From the NCBI GenBank assembly GCA_963699015.1, contig CAVOSX010000001.1, positions 1,178,001 to 1,242,000 on the forward strand: a DNA stretch of 64,000 bases, read 5' to 3'. Source of the stretch: PALSA-505 sp963699015. Its GTDB lineage: Bacteria; Actinomycetota; Actinomycetes; Streptosporangiales; Streptosporangiaceae. Positions 52,491 to 62,700 of this stretch are shown here, piece by piece (position 1 is the stretch's first letter; every line of letters begins with the position of its first letter). A program made the translations under genes and the position numbers. The notes beneath the pieces are model-generated. The model did no database searches, was not told the DNA's origin, and saw only the letters and a list, made by a program, of their open reading frames with translations.

Positions 52491-53453
52491 GTGGACGGGC
52501 GGATCCTGGTCGTCGCGCTCAACCCGGCGCTCGACCTCACCTACGAGCTGCCGAGGGTCAACTGGGCCGGGGTGAACCGGCCGGTCACGGTCAGCTCCCG
52601 CCCCGGGGGCAAGGGGATCAACGTCGCGCGGACGCTGCACGCGCTGGGCGCGGACGTGCTTGTGATGGGCCTGGCCGGCGAGCTGACCGGCCAGGCGGTA
52701 CGGTCCGCGCTCGCCGCGGCCGGCGTCCCCGCTGCGTTCACCGAGATCGCCGGCGAGACCCGGCGGACCCTGGCAGTCACCGACCGCGATCGCGGTCAGA
52801 CCGCGCTGTTCAACGAGCCGGGACCGCCTGTTTCGGCCGCCGAGTACGCGGCGTTTCGCGACCGGTACCAGGCCGGGCTGGCCGCCGCGACGGCCGTCGT
52901 GCTGACCGGAAGCCTGCCGCCTGGCCTCCCGGCCGGCAGCTACGCCGAGCTGACCCGGATCGCGGCGGGCGCGGGCGTGCCCACTGTGCTCGACGCGGAG
53001 GGCGAGCCGCTGCTGCGCGGCCTGGCGGCGAGGCCGACCGTGGTCAAGCCGAACCTGGCCGAGCTTTCCGGCGCGGTCGGCCGCCGGCTCACCGGTACCG
53101 GCGGCGCCGGCCGCGCGGCGGTCGCGGCCGCGGCGGACGAGCTCAGGCAGGCCGGGGCGCAGGCGGTCGTGGTCTCGCTCGGTGCCAGCGGGCTGCTGGC
53201 GGTCACCCGCGACGGGGTATGGCAGGCCGCGGACCCCGGTGCGGTGGCCGCCAACCCGACCGGCGCGGGCGACGCGGTAGTCGCCGGTCTCACCCACCGG
53301 CTGGTGCTCGGCCGCCCCTGGGCCGAACGGCTGCGGCACGCGGTCGCGCTCGGCTCCGCGGCGGCCGCCGCGCCGGTGGCCGGCGAGTTCCGCCTGGCCG
53401 ACTACGAGCAGGCGCTGGACCAGGTCACGATCGTCAGGCCGGGGACGGACTGA
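52491..53453 (+). CDS. 1-phosphofructokinase/tagatose-6-phosphate kinase-family kinase
   Basis: A 320-residue PfkB kinase of the FruK/LacC branch. It begins RILVVALNPALDLTYELP, followed by RPGGKGINVARTLHALGADV, GSLPPGLPAGSY, VKPNLAELSG and the catalytic motif NPTGAGDAVVAGL. It adds a second phosphate to a sugar phosphate; the adjacent SIS and aldolase genes favour tagatose-6-phosphate. GTG start at 52491, ten bases after the SIS stop. Confidence 0.88.
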   Translation: MDGRILVVALNPALDLTYELPRVNWAGVNRPVTVSSRPGGKGINVARTLHALGADVLVMGLAGELTGQAVRSALAAAGVPAAFTEIAGETRRTLAVTDRDRGQTALFNEPGPPVSAAEYAAFRDRYQAGLAAATAVVLTGSLPPGLPAGSYAELTRIAAGAGVPTVLDAEGEPLLRGLAARPTVVKPNLAELSGAVGRRLTGTGGAGRAAVAAAADELRQAGAQAVVVSLGASGLLAVTRDGVWQAADPGAVAANPTGAGDAVVAGLTHRLVLGRPWAERLRHAVALGSAAAAAPVAGEFRLADYEQALDQVTIVRPGTD

Positions 53454-53481
53454 TGGCGGCCAGCAGGGGCGGGATCCGCTG

Positions 53482-54354
53482 ATGCCGGCGACGGGACTGG
53501 GAACCATCGTGACTGCCGCCCGCGCGGCCGGGCACGGGGCCGGGGCGTTCAACGTCATCGGCGTCGAGCACGCCGAGGCGATCGTCGCGGGCGCGGAGGC
53601 GGCCCAGGCCCCGGTCGTGCTGCAGATCAGCGAGAACTGCGTCCGCTATCACGGCGCGCTGCGGCCGATCGGGCAGGCGGCGCTGGCGATCGCGGCCGGC
53701 GCGGCGGTGCCGGTCGCCGTGCACCTGGACCACGCCACCACCGAGGAGCTCGTCGCCGAGGCGGACCGGCTGGGTTTCGGCTCGGTGATGTATGACGCGT
53801 TGACGCGCCCTTACGCGCAGAACGTCGCGGCGACCGCCGGCATCGCCGCCTGGTGTCACGACCGCGGGATGTGGATCGAGGCCGAGATCGGCGAGATCGG
53901 CGGCAAGGACGGCGCGCACGCCCCCGGCATCAGGACCCGGCCGCGGGAAGCGGCCGACTATGCCGCCGCGACCGGCGTGGACGCCCTCGCGGTGGCGGTC
54001 GGCAGCTCGCACGCCATGCTCACCCGTGACGCCGTGCTGGACCTGGAGCTGATCGGCCAGATTCGCGCCGCGGTCGGCGTGCCCCTCGTCCTGCACGGCT
54101 CATCCGGCGTGCCGGACGCGATGCTCGCCGCCGCGGTCCGGGCCGGCCTCACGAAGATCAACATAGCGACGCAGCTGAACAAGGAGTTCACCGCCGCCGT
54201 ACGCGAGTTCCTGGCCGCCGACCGCGAGGCCGTCGATCCCAGGCGCTACCTGGGGGCCGGCCGGGACGCGATCGCCCGCGAGGTCACCCGGCTGCTCGGC
54301 GTGCTCGGAGCCCGCGGCGCCGCCCGCGGCCCGGCCGGCGCTACGCCCCCGTGA
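53482..54354 (+). CDS. Class II fructose/tagatose-bisphosphate aldolase
   Basis: A 290-residue zinc aldolase. Metal ligands are in VAVHLDHATTEELV, WIEAEIGEIGGKDG and VLHGSSGVPD; GAFNVIGVEHAEAIV and LTKINIATQLNKEF are further family motifs. The enzyme cleaves tagatose- or fructose-1,6-bisphosphate to two triose phosphates, completing the route from the SIS and kinase steps. Its 3' end overlaps the convergent permease gene by 14 bases. Confidence 0.88.
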   Translation: MPATGLGTIVTAARAAGHGAGAFNVIGVEHAEAIVAGAEAAQAPVVLQISENCVRYHGALRPIGQAALAIAAGAAVPVAVHLDHATTEELVAEADRLGFGSVMYDALTRPYAQNVAATAGIAAWCHDRGMWIEAEIGEIGGKDGAHAPGIRTRPREAADYAAATGVDALAVAVGSSHAMLTRDAVLDLELIGQIRAAVGVPLVLHGSSGVPDAMLAAAVRAGLTKINIATQLNKEFTAAVREFLAADREAVDPRRYLGAGRDAIAREVTRLLGVLGARGAARGPAGATPP

Positions 54355-55219
54355 GCCCGGTCGCCGCCACCGACCGCACGAAGTAACGCTGGGCCGCGAA
54401 GAAGACGATCAGCATCGGGATCAGGCTCATCACGTTGCCCGCCATCAGCAGCGTCCACTCGGTGGCGTGCGCGCCCTGGAACGTGGCCAGTCCGAGCGGC
54501 AGCGTCATCTGGTTCGTCGAGTTGATGGCGATCAGCGGCCACAGGAAGTTGTTCCACGAGTCCAGGAAGGTCAGCGCGGCCAGCGTGGCCAGCGCCGGCG
54601 TGGCCAGCGGCAGCACGATCCGCCACAGCACGGTCAGCCGGTTCGCCCCGTCCACCCGCGCCGACTCCTCGTACTCGACCGGCAGCGTCTTGAAGAACTG
54701 CCGCAGGAAGAACACGCCGAAGGCGGTGGCCGCGTTCGGCAGGATCAGCGCCCCGATGTGATTGATCCCGACCCCGGCCAGCACGTTGATCCCGAGCCAT
54801 TTGGTGATGAGGAACTGCGGGATCATCGTCACCTGGAACGGCACCATCAGCGTGGTCATGATCAGTATGAACAGGGCGGTCCGGCCGAGGAACCGCAGCC
54901 GCGCGAACGCGTACCCGGCGAGCGAGCACAGCACCAGGTTGCAGATCACCGTGACGATCGCCACGATGGCGCTGTTCAGGAAGAATCGCCCGAACGGCGC
55001 TGCCTCCCAGGCGTCACTGTAATTAGCGAACCTGATCACGTGCGGGGTCAGGATCGGCGGGAAGTGCAGCGCCTCGCCCGGCGTCTCCAGCGACGTCACG
55101 AGCATCCAGAAGAACGGGAAGATCAAGATCAGGCTGGCCGGCAGCAGCACGAAGTGCCACGGGCTGAACGGAAGCCAGCGCCAGCTCCTGCGGGTACCCG
55201 CGTGCGTCTGCGCGCTCAT
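54341..55219 (-). CDS. ABC sugar transporter permease (MalG-type)
   Basis: A 292-residue permease with six membrane helices. The EAA loop that contacts the ATPase reads EYEESARVDGANRLTVLWRI. It starts MSAQTHAGTRR at 55219, overlapping the end of the second permease gene by four bases (ATGA). With the other permease and the lipoprotein it forms a CUT1-type importer. No ATPase gene is in the cluster, so a shared MsiK-type ATPase elsewhere is expected. Confidence 0.92.
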   Translation of the reverse strand: MSAQTHAGTRRSWRWLPFSPWHFVLLPASLILIFPFFWMLVTSLETPGEALHFPPILTPHVIRFANYSDAWEAAPFGRFFLNSAIVAIVTVICNLVLCSLAGYAFARLRFLGRTALFILIMTTLMVPFQVTMIPQFLITKWLGINVLAGVGINHIGALILPNAATAFGVFFLRQFFKTLPVEYEESARVDGANRLTVLWRIVLPLATPALATLAALTFLDSWNNFLWPLIAINSTNQMTLPLGLATFQGAHATEWTLLMAGNVMSLIPMLIVFFAAQRYFVRSVAATGLTGA

Positions 55220-56157
55220 GAGCGGTAGTACGTCAGCCGCCGGCCGACCCGGAACTGGATCGCGGTGACCACCAGGATGATGAGGAACAGGAAGTAGGCG
55301 ATGGCGGACGCGTAGCCGAAGTTGAAGTTCTGGAATGCCTGTTCATACAGGTAGTACACGAGCACGGTGGTGCTGTTCAGCGGGCCGCCCTGCGTGCTCA
55401 GGTAGACCTCGTCGAACAGCTGCAGGGCGTTGATCGTGAGCCAGACCGCCAGGAACAGCGACGCCGGGCTGAGCAACGGCAGCGTCACCCGCCGGAACGT
55501 CGCCCAGGCACTCGCCCCGTCGGTCGCCGCCGCGTCGATCAGGTGCTGCGGGACGCCCTGCAGCGCCGCGAGGTAGATCACTACGGAGAAGCCGGTCCAG
55601 CCCCAGATCGTCATCGCGACGATCACGTAGAGCGCCTCTGACGGCGAGTTGAGGAACTGCTGCTGCGGGATGCCGGCCAGGCTGAACAGGTAGTTCACCA
55701 CGCCGTAGGAGGGGTCGAACAGCCAGATGAAGACCAGCGCCTCGCTGATCGTCGATATCGCCATCGTGGCGTAGGCGGCGGTCCGGTAGAAGTTGATGAA
55801 GCGGACGTTCCTGTTCATCGCCACGGCCAGGAACAGGCCGACGATCATGCTGCCAGGGACGAACAGGGCCGTGTAGACGAGCGTGTGCTCGACCGCCTGG
55901 GCGACGACGGGATCGTGCACCAGGGTCCGGTAGTTGTGCAGCCCCACATAGGGCGTGTCTGACGACAGCAGGTTGTTGCGCTGGAACGACATGACCGCGG
56001 ACCAGACCACGGGGACGGCGCCGAACAGCAGGATGATCGCGACCCCGGGCGTCACGAAGGCCCATCCGGTGAAGTGCTGGGAGCTGGTGACGCGGGCCCT
56101 GGCGGCGGCCGCCGACTTCAGGCGCCGACGGCTGAGCGAGGCCTCCGATGCGGCCAC
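55216..56157 (-). CDS. ABC sugar transporter permease (MalF-type)
   Basis: A 313-residue permease, six or more helices, with an N-terminal cytoplasmic stretch of about 30 residues and a first helix WAFVTPGVAIILLFGAVPVV. The EAA loop is VPQHLIDAAATDGASAWATF. It is followed directly by the MalG-type gene and lies one base downstream of the binding-protein gene. Confidence 0.92.
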   Translation of the reverse strand: MAASEASLSRRRLKSAAAARARVTSSQHFTGWAFVTPGVAIILLFGAVPVVWSAVMSFQRNNLLSSDTPYVGLHNYRTLVHDPVVAQAVEHTLVYTALFVPGSMIVGLFLAVAMNRNVRFINFYRTAAYATMAISTISEALVFIWLFDPSYGVVNYLFSLAGIPQQQFLNSPSEALYVIVAMTIWGWTGFSVVIYLAALQGVPQHLIDAAATDGASAWATFRRVTLPLLSPASLFLAVWLTINALQLFDEVYLSTQGGPLNSTTVLVYYLYEQAFQNFNFGYASAIAYFLFLIILVVTAIQFRVGRRLTYYRS

Positions 56158-56158
56158 G

Positions 56159-57454
56159 TTACTGGTTCGGGTTGGCGAGAATCTGGTTCACCTGCTGGGC
56201 GGCGCTGGACAGCGCTGCCGCGGGCTGGCTCTTGCCGAGCAGCACCGAGACGACCATGTTGCCGAGCACCTGGGAGATCTTCGGGTAAGTGGGAATCTGC
56301 GGCCGGGCCTGCCTGACGTTGCCGAGGTTCTTGATGAAGGTGTCCACACCGGGGAGTGCCTTGTTCATGCCGGCCTGGAACCCGGCGGCGTTGGCCACCG
56401 AGGCGCGGGTGGGCAGATCCCCGGTGTGCAGCGAGAAGGACTTCACCTGAGCAGGGGCGGTGAGCCACAGCAGGAACTTCTCTGCCGCCTTGACCCGGTC
56501 GGAGCCGTTGTTGAAGATCACCCAGTTGTCCGGTCCCGAGATCGTCTGGTGACCGCCGCTGGTGCCGGGGAACGAGGGCATGATCTGCACGCCGTAGTGC
56601 ACGTTCGGGAACACGCCCAGGTCCCAGGGGCCGGTCACCAGCATGCCGATCTTGCCGGAGTTGAACACGTTGGCGTAGGCCTGGTCGGTCGGGTCCAGGT
56701 ACATGGACTTGTCGGTCACGGCCATGGATTGCAGCGTGCTCAGCGACTTCAGGCCGGCCGGCGAGTCGAACGCCGCCTTCTTGTTGTCCGGAGTGAGGAT
56801 CTTCCCCCCGGCCTCCCAGAGCAGCACCTCCCAGTGCCACACGGTGTCCTCGCTGCCGGGGGTCACGTAGGCGGTGCCGAACTGCTTCTTGGCCGGGTTG
56901 GTCAGCTTCTTGGCGTCGGCCACGAACTGGTTCCAGGTCCACCCCGGACCGGGCGGCTGCAGGCCGGCCTGGGCGAACAGAGTCTTGTTGTAGACCACGG
57001 CGAGGTTGTTGACCAGCGCCGGAATGCCGATGACGCGGCCGTTGACGGTGGCGACATCGCGCTCGCCCACCCAGAAGTCGTTCCAGTTCACGCCCGGCTG
57101 CTTCACCACGCTGTTCAGCGTCTCGACCTGCGGAATCTGGGCCACGTTCGGTGCCCAGGAGCCGTAGAGGTAGGCGATGTCGGGCACGCTGCCGCCGCGC
57201 ACGGCGGTGAGAACCTTCTGCAGCGAGTTGTCGTTGTTGACGTACAGGCTGTTGACCTTCGTCCCGGGGTTCTGCTGCTGGTACTCGGTGATCAGGTGGG
57301 CGAACGCCTTGCCCTCCGGACCCGTGTACCCCTCCCAGATCGTGATCGACTTGCCGTTGCCGCCCGATCCGCTGCCGCTGCCCGTGCCGCAGGCCACCAG
57401 GCCGAGAGCAACCAGCGAAGTCCCCAGTAGCACGCTGAGCCGGTGCGTTCTCAT
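56159..57454 (-). CDS. Extracellular sugar-binding lipoprotein of the ABC importer
   Basis: A 431-residue solute-binding protein. The signal peptide ends in a lipobox LVAC with Cys22 as the lipid attachment site, followed by a Gly/Ser linker. Family motifs are ITIWEGYTGPEGKAFAHLI, VPDIAYLYGSW, IGIPALVNNLAVVYNKTLF and WDLGVFPNVHYGVQIMPSFPG, typical of the CUT1 family. It captures an oligosaccharide or galactoside outside the cell. GGCAAGGGCAG precedes the ATG at 57454. It is divergent from the GH4 gene. Confidence 0.92.
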   Translation of the reverse strand: MRTHRLSVLLGTSLVALGLVACGTGSGSGSGGNGKSITIWEGYTGPEGKAFAHLITEYQQQNPGTKVNSLYVNNDNSLQKVLTAVRGGSVPDIAYLYGSWAPNVAQIPQVETLNSVVKQPGVNWNDFWVGERDVATVNGRVIGIPALVNNLAVVYNKTLFAQAGLQPPGPGWTWNQFVADAKKLTNPAKKQFGTAYVTPGSEDTVWHWEVLLWEAGGKILTPDNKKAAFDSPAGLKSLSTLQSMAVTDKSMYLDPTDQAYANVFNSGKIGMLVTGPWDLGVFPNVHYGVQIMPSFPGTSGGHQTISGPDNWVIFNNGSDRVKAAEKFLLWLTAPAQVKSFSLHTGDLPTRASVANAAGFQAGMNKALPGVDTFIKNLGNVRQARPQIPTYPKISQVLGNMVVSVLLGKSQPAAALSSAAQQVNQILANPNQ

Positions 57455-57795
57455 CTGCCCTTGCCTCCGAGCCCGCGCTCCGGCACGACCGCGGCCGCCC
57501 GGGCATCCGCCCTCGAAGTGCCGACGCGTTGACGACTCTTGCGCGAATCGTGAATGTTTCCGACATCATCGCGCGAACCTGCGGGCCGATGTCAAGCCGA
57601 ACGGCGTCCTTTGCCCGACTGTAAGCGACGCGTTACCTGAGCGGGAGCCGCACCGTACGCGACAGAGCAGCGCATCCTCCGTGCGCGGCCGGCCTGCGGG
57701 CGGGATTGCGGCGGGCCGCGCCGGGCATCCCGGGCCGGCGGCTGATATCAGGGCGGCTGCAAGTTCCTGCGCGCTGTTGCTCGCAGAAGAAGGAA
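57455..57795. promoter_or_regulatory. Divergent intergenic region between binding-protein and GH4 genes
   Basis: A 341-base gap that must hold promoters for both sugar genes. I see no coding sequence. Two GCGCGAA direct repeats (57541-57547 and 57571-57577) flank ATGT-TTCCG-ACAT. No AGCAAT-type site like those near the DeoR gene was noticed. Promoter boxes could not be assigned with confidence. Confidence 0.35.
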
Positions 57796-59109
57796 ATGGA
57801 ACACTATCGATCTGTGATCAAGGTTGCGTTCATCGGCGCCGGCAGCATCGAGTTCACCCGCAACGTCGTCACCGACCTGTGCGGCTACCGCGAGTTCAGT
57901 TCCGATCTGCACCTGGCCCTGTACGACATCGATCCCGGGCGGCTGGCGCACGCCGACACGCTGGCCCGCCGCATCGCGGCCCAGACCGGGTGCGGCGCGA
58001 CGGTGACATCATCGTCCGACCGCTCCGAGGTGCTCGCTGGCGCTCGATACGTCATCAACGAGATCCAGGTGGGCGGGTACCCGGCGACCCGGCTGGACTT
58101 CGACATCCCGGCCCGTTACGGCGTGCGGCAGACCATCGCGGACACGCTGGGCATCGGCGGCATCTTCCGCGGCCTGCGCACCATCCCCGTGGTGGTCGGG
58201 ATCGGGCGCGACATGGCCGAGCTGTGCCCGGACGCCTACCTGCTCAACTACACCAACCCGATGGCCATGCTGCCCTGGGCCGTATACGAGGGCACGGCGT
58301 TCCAGCGCGTGTTCGGGCTGTGCCACTCGGTCCGGGACACGCACGCCTTCCTGGCCGGGCTGGTCGGCCTGGACCCTGGCGAGGTCAGCTTCACCACCGC
58401 GGGGTTCAACCACCAGGCCTTCGTGCTCCGGTTCGAGCACGAGGGCCGGTCCCTCTACCCGCGCCTGGCCGAGATCATCGAAGCCTCGCCGGAGCTGCAG
58501 CGGCGGGTGCGGGTGGAGCTGTTCCGCAGGTTCGGTTACTTCCCCACCGAGTCCAGCGAGCATTCCGCCGAGTACCTGCCGTGGTTCATGCGGCACGACG
58601 ACCAGATCGAGTGGTTCCGCATCTTCGTCGGCGACTACCTGGCCCGGTCCGAGGAGAACCTGCGTGAGCTGGAGTCGCTGCGCCGCGATCTCGACGAGGG
58701 CAAGCCGCTCGACCTGGACCCCACCGACGAGCTCGCCTCGCAGTTCATCTACGCGCTCGAGACCGGCACCGAGCGCGAGCTGTACGTGAACGTGCGCAAC
58801 GACGGGCTGATCGCCAACCTGCCCGGGCAGTGCTGCGTCGAGGTTCCCTGCGACCTGGGCGCGTACGGCGCGCGGCCGCGGCCGGTCGGCGCCCTGCCTG
58901 CCCAGCTCGCCGCGCTCAACCGCACCTTCCTCAACGTGGTCGAGCTGACCGTCCGTGCGGTCCTCGACGGCCGCCGCGAGCACGTCTACCAGGCGGCGCT
59001 GCTCGACCCGAACGCCGCCGCCACGCTGACGACCTCGCAGATCGTCGCGATGTGCGACGACCTGCTGGCGGCGCACCGGGCGCTGCTCCCCCCGGCGCTC
59101 ACGGGCTGA
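57796..59109 (+). CDS. GH4 family glycosidase, probable alpha-galactosidase
   Basis: A 437-residue NAD- and metal-dependent GH4 enzyme. The dinucleotide motif is VAFIGAGSIEFTRN; NYTNP (151-155) and GLCHSV (CHSV at 176-179) are the metal and substrate loops. In GH4, CHSV is characteristic of alpha-galactosidases, against CNVP or CDMP in phospho-glycosidases. The hydrolysed galactose could feed this locus. ATG 57796 follows AGAAGGA; GTG 57814 (VIKVAFIGAG) is an alternative start. Confidence 0.88.
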   Translation: MEHYRSVIKVAFIGAGSIEFTRNVVTDLCGYREFSSDLHLALYDIDPGRLAHADTLARRIAAQTGCGATVTSSSDRSEVLAGARYVINEIQVGGYPATRLDFDIPARYGVRQTIADTLGIGGIFRGLRTIPVVVGIGRDMAELCPDAYLLNYTNPMAMLPWAVYEGTAFQRVFGLCHSVRDTHAFLAGLVGLDPGEVSFTTAGFNHQAFVLRFEHEGRSLYPRLAEIIEASPELQRRVRVELFRRFGYFPTESSEHSAEYLPWFMRHDDQIEWFRIFVGDYLARSEENLRELESLRRDLDEGKPLDLDPTDELASQFIYALETGTERELYVNVRNDGLIANLPGQCCVEVPCDLGAYGARPRPVGALPAQLAALNRTFLNVVELTVRAVLDGRREHVYQAALLDPNAAATLTTSQIVAMCDDLLAAHRALLPPALTG

Positions 59110-59234
59110 CCGCGCCGGGCCGGCCGACGGGACGCCGGTCAGCGCGGTCCGCCGCGCCGGGCCGGCCGACGGGATGCCGGCCAGCGCGGTCCGCCGCGCC
59201 GGGCCGACCGACGGACGCCGGCCAGCATGGCCAG
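59110..59234. repeat. Three tandem 42-bp repeats
   Basis: Units at 59110-59151, 59152-59193 and 59194-59234 differ by a few bases; the third lacks one base. Each begins CCGCGCCGGGCC. They start at the stop codon of the GH4 gene and precede the terminator. Confidence 0.8.
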
Positions 59235-59260
59235 CCGCGCAGGGCCGGGAAACTTAATTC

Positions 59261-59307
59261 CCGGACCGGGGTCTCGCCGCAGCAGCCACGGCGAGACCCC
59301 GGTCCGG
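59261..59307. terminator. Perfect 19-bp hairpin, bidirectional terminator
   Basis: Stem 59261-59279 pairs exactly with 59289-59307 around a nine-base loop. It lies between the convergent GH4 and DUF397 genes and probably stops transcription from both sides. Confidence 0.8.
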
Positions 59308-59323
59308 CGCCCCCGCTCTCCGG

Positions 59324-59557
59324 TTAGCCGATCAGGTCGTCGAAGTCCCCGTCCTTGGCCCCGGCGATGAACGCCTCAATCTCGGCGTGGGTGTAGATCA
59401 GCGCGGGACCGACAGGATAGCGGGAATTGCGCATCGCGATCGTCCCGCCGGGCAGCGCGGCCATTTCGACGTGCCCGGCCTGGGGATCACCGTGCTGGCT
59501 CGCCTGCCAGTCGGCGTCAGGCAGGCTGAACGATGGCACCCCATTGTGCTCGCCCAT
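59324..59557 (-). CDS. DUF397 family protein
   Basis: A 77-residue protein. The DUF397 core is visible as HVEMAALPGGTIAMRNSRYP, followed by LIYTHAEIEAFIAGAKDGDFD. ATG 59557 follows AAGGAGGGCG. DUF397 proteins of actinomycetes usually sit next to an XRE-type regulator with a DUF5753 domain and act as its partner. No such regulator is adjacent here, so this is an orphan copy. Confidence 0.88.
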   Translation of the reverse strand: MGEHNGVPSFSLPDADWQASQHGDPQAGHVEMAALPGGTIAMRNSRYPVGPALIYTHAEIEAFIAGAKDGDFDDLIG

Positions 59558-59753
59558 CGCCCTCCTTCCGGCGGCCGCAAAAGCCGCGGCCGGTGCGGGA
59601 AATCGCCTCAATTGCCCTGCTACGCGGGGATTCTAGCATGCACGTGCATCCGTACGAGACGAAGCACGCGCATAAGCACGCGCATCATGTGCCTCGTCAC
59701 GAACGGGCCCCGGGGGCCGCCGACGGGCCCGCGCGGGCCCGCCGGGGCATCGG

Positions 59754-62700
59754 TTACCCGGCGCTGGCCAGGCTGGACAGGCTGATCTCCTGGCCGCCGG
59801 TGAACGCGTCCCACAGCGACGCGTAGGTGCCACCCCGGGCGAGCAGCTCTTCATGACTGCCGTTCTCCACGATCTGGCCGCCGTCCACTACCACGATGCG
59901 GTCAGCCCGGGCCGCGGTGGTCAGCCGGTGCGCCACCACCAGCGTGGTGCGCTGCGTGGTGAGCCGGCCGATCGCCCGGGTCACCGCGGCCTCCGAGGCC
60001 AGGTCGAGCGCGGATGTCGCCTCGTCCAGCAGCAAGATCGCCGGATCCACCAGCTGCGCCCTGGCCAGGGAGACGAGCTGCCGCTGGCCAGCGGACAGGT
60101 TGCGGCCGCGCTCGCCCACCGGGTGGTCGTAGCCGCCGGGCAGCGCCTCGATCATCTCGTGCGCCCCCACGGCCCGGGCTGCCGCCTGCACCTCGGCCTG
60201 GGTGGCGTCCGGTCGCCCGTAGGCGATCGAGTCGCCGACGGTGCCGGAGAACAGGTAGGACTCCTGCGGCACCACGCCCAGCTGGTGCCGGTAGCCGGCC
60301 AGGTCGTATTCGCGGACGTCCACCCCGTCGGCCAGCACCGCTCCCCCGGTCACGTCGTAGAACCGCGCCACCAGCTTGACCAGGGTTGACTTCCCCGCGC
60401 CGGTCTGACCGACGAGTGCCACGGTCTCGCCGGGCTCGACGGTCAGGCTGACCCCGCGCACCGCGTCGCGCTGCGCCCCGTCGTACCGGAACCGGACATC
60501 GCGCAGCTCGACCCGGCCGGTCAGCCGCGGCACCGGCCGCGGGTGCGCCGCCTCGGGCGTGGTGGTCGGCACCGCCAGCAGCTGCCGGATCCGGCGCAGC
60601 CCGACCACCGCCTGCTGGTAGCCGTCGAATACCTGGGACAACTGCTGCACCGGCGCGAAGAACAGGTCGATGTAGAGCAGGTAGGCGATCAGCGCCCCCG
60701 CCGTCAGCGCGCCGCTGCGCACCTCGCCGGTCGCGACCACGAGGACCAGGGCTCCGGCGATCGTGGACAGCGCCTGGACGAACGGGAAGTACAGCGCGAT
60801 GTAACGCTGGGCCCGTAGCCTGCTCACCCGGTAGGAGTCACTGCGCGCGGCGAACCTGGCCCGGTTGCGTGCCTCCCGGCGGTAGGCCTGGGTCACCCGC
60901 AGCCCGGCCACGTTCTCCTGCAGGTCCGCGTTGACGGCGCTGACCTTCTCCCTGGCCTCGTTGTAGGCCTTCGATGACTTGGCCCGGAAGATTACCGTCG
61001 CGACGACGAGCAGCGGGATGATCGACAGCACGGTCAGGCCCAGCTTGAGGTTGATGATCAGCAGCGCCGCCAGCACGCCGAAGAACGACAGCACCGAGCT
61101 GACGGCGGTGACCAGGCCGGTCTGCAGGAACGAGGACAGCGCGTCGACGTCGGTCGTCATCCGGGTCATGATCCGGCCGGACAGTTCCCGCTCGTAGAAA
61201 TCGAGCCCGAGCCGCTGCAGGTGCGCGAAGATCTTGATCCGCAGCGCGTACAGCAGCCGCTCGCCGTTGCGCCCGATGACCATGGTCTCGGCGATGTTGA
61301 CCACCCAGTCGGCGAGCACGATGGCCAGGCCCACCAGCGACACGAACACGATCGCGTGGAACGCCTTGGCCTGCACGCCGTTGTCGATGCCGCCCCGGAT
61401 CAGCGCGGGCAGCGCCAGGGTCGCCAGCGCGTCGAGGCCGTCGAGGATGAGGCCGGCCACCAGCGCGATGAGGAACGGCCTGAGCAGCTTGCGCAGGGTG
61501 AACCGCGGCTCGGGCGCGCGCGCCTTGGCCTGGTCCACGTGCGGGACGTCGTTCGCCGGCGGCAGCGCGGCCAGCTGGGCCACCAGCTTGGGGCTCGGCG
61601 GGAGGCTGGCCAGCATGCCGTCCCAGCTGTCGCCGCCACCGCGGCGGCCGGCCGCCGGTGCCTGGCCCCGCCCCGCGGTCCGGGCCCGCGCCGCGGTCCC
61701 GGCGGGGATGGCCGGCCCGGCGGCCACGGTGCCCTCGCCGTCGTAGGGCTCGGCTTCCTCGCCGTCATAGAGCCCGCCCTCGTCGGGGCCGGCCAGCAGC
61801 AGCCGGTAGCGCGGGCTGCGGAGGATCAGCTCTTCGTGCCGGCCCACGTCCGCCACCCGGCCCTCGTGCAGCACCGCGATCCGGTCCGCGAGCTGCAGCG
61901 TGGACCGGCGGTGCGCGATCAGCAGCGTGGTGCGGCCGCGCATGACCCGGCGCAGCGTGTCGTGGATCTCCGCCTCCATCCGCGGGTCGATCGAGGACGT
62001 GGCGTCGTCGAGTACGAGGATCCGGGGGTTGGTGAGCAGGGCGCGGGCCAGCGCGATCCGCTGCCGCTGGCCGCCGGACAGGCTGAGCCCTTGCTCCCCG
62101 ATGACCGTGTCGTACCCGTCCGGGAGGTCGGTGATGAACTCCTCGGCCTCGGCGGCCCGCGCCGCCGCGATCACCTGCTCGTCGGTGGCTTCGGGGCGGC
62201 CGAAGGCGACGTTGGCCCGTACCGTGTCGGAGAACAGGAAGCTGTCCTCCAGCACCAGGCCGATCGCGGACCTGAGCGAATCCAGGGTGACATCCCTGAC
62301 GTCGTGCCCGCCGACCCTGACCGCGCCCGAGTCGGCGTCGTAGAACCGCGCCAGCAGCAGCGACAGGGTGGACTTCCCGGAGCCGGACGCGCCGATGACG
62401 GCCAGCGTCTCACCCGGCTCGGCCCGCAGCGTCAGCCCGTTGAGCACCGGCTGCTCCGGCACGTAGCCGAAGTGAACGTGGTCGAACTCCACCTCGGACG
62501 CGTCGGCCGGCAGCGTGGCCGCACCCGGCTTCTCGGTGATCAGCGGGCGCGAGTCGATCACCTCGAACACCCGGATCACGCTCGCCCGTGCCTCCTGGCC
62601 GAGCGTGATCAGGTAGGTGAGCATGCGCACCGGGCCGGCCATCTGGGCCAGGTAGGAGGAGAAGGCCAGGAAGGTGCCCAGCGTGATCGAGCCGTGGATG

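Noticed and set aside
59110..59234. CRISPR array
   Set aside because: The units are contiguous tandem repeats with no spacers, and no cas genes are present.
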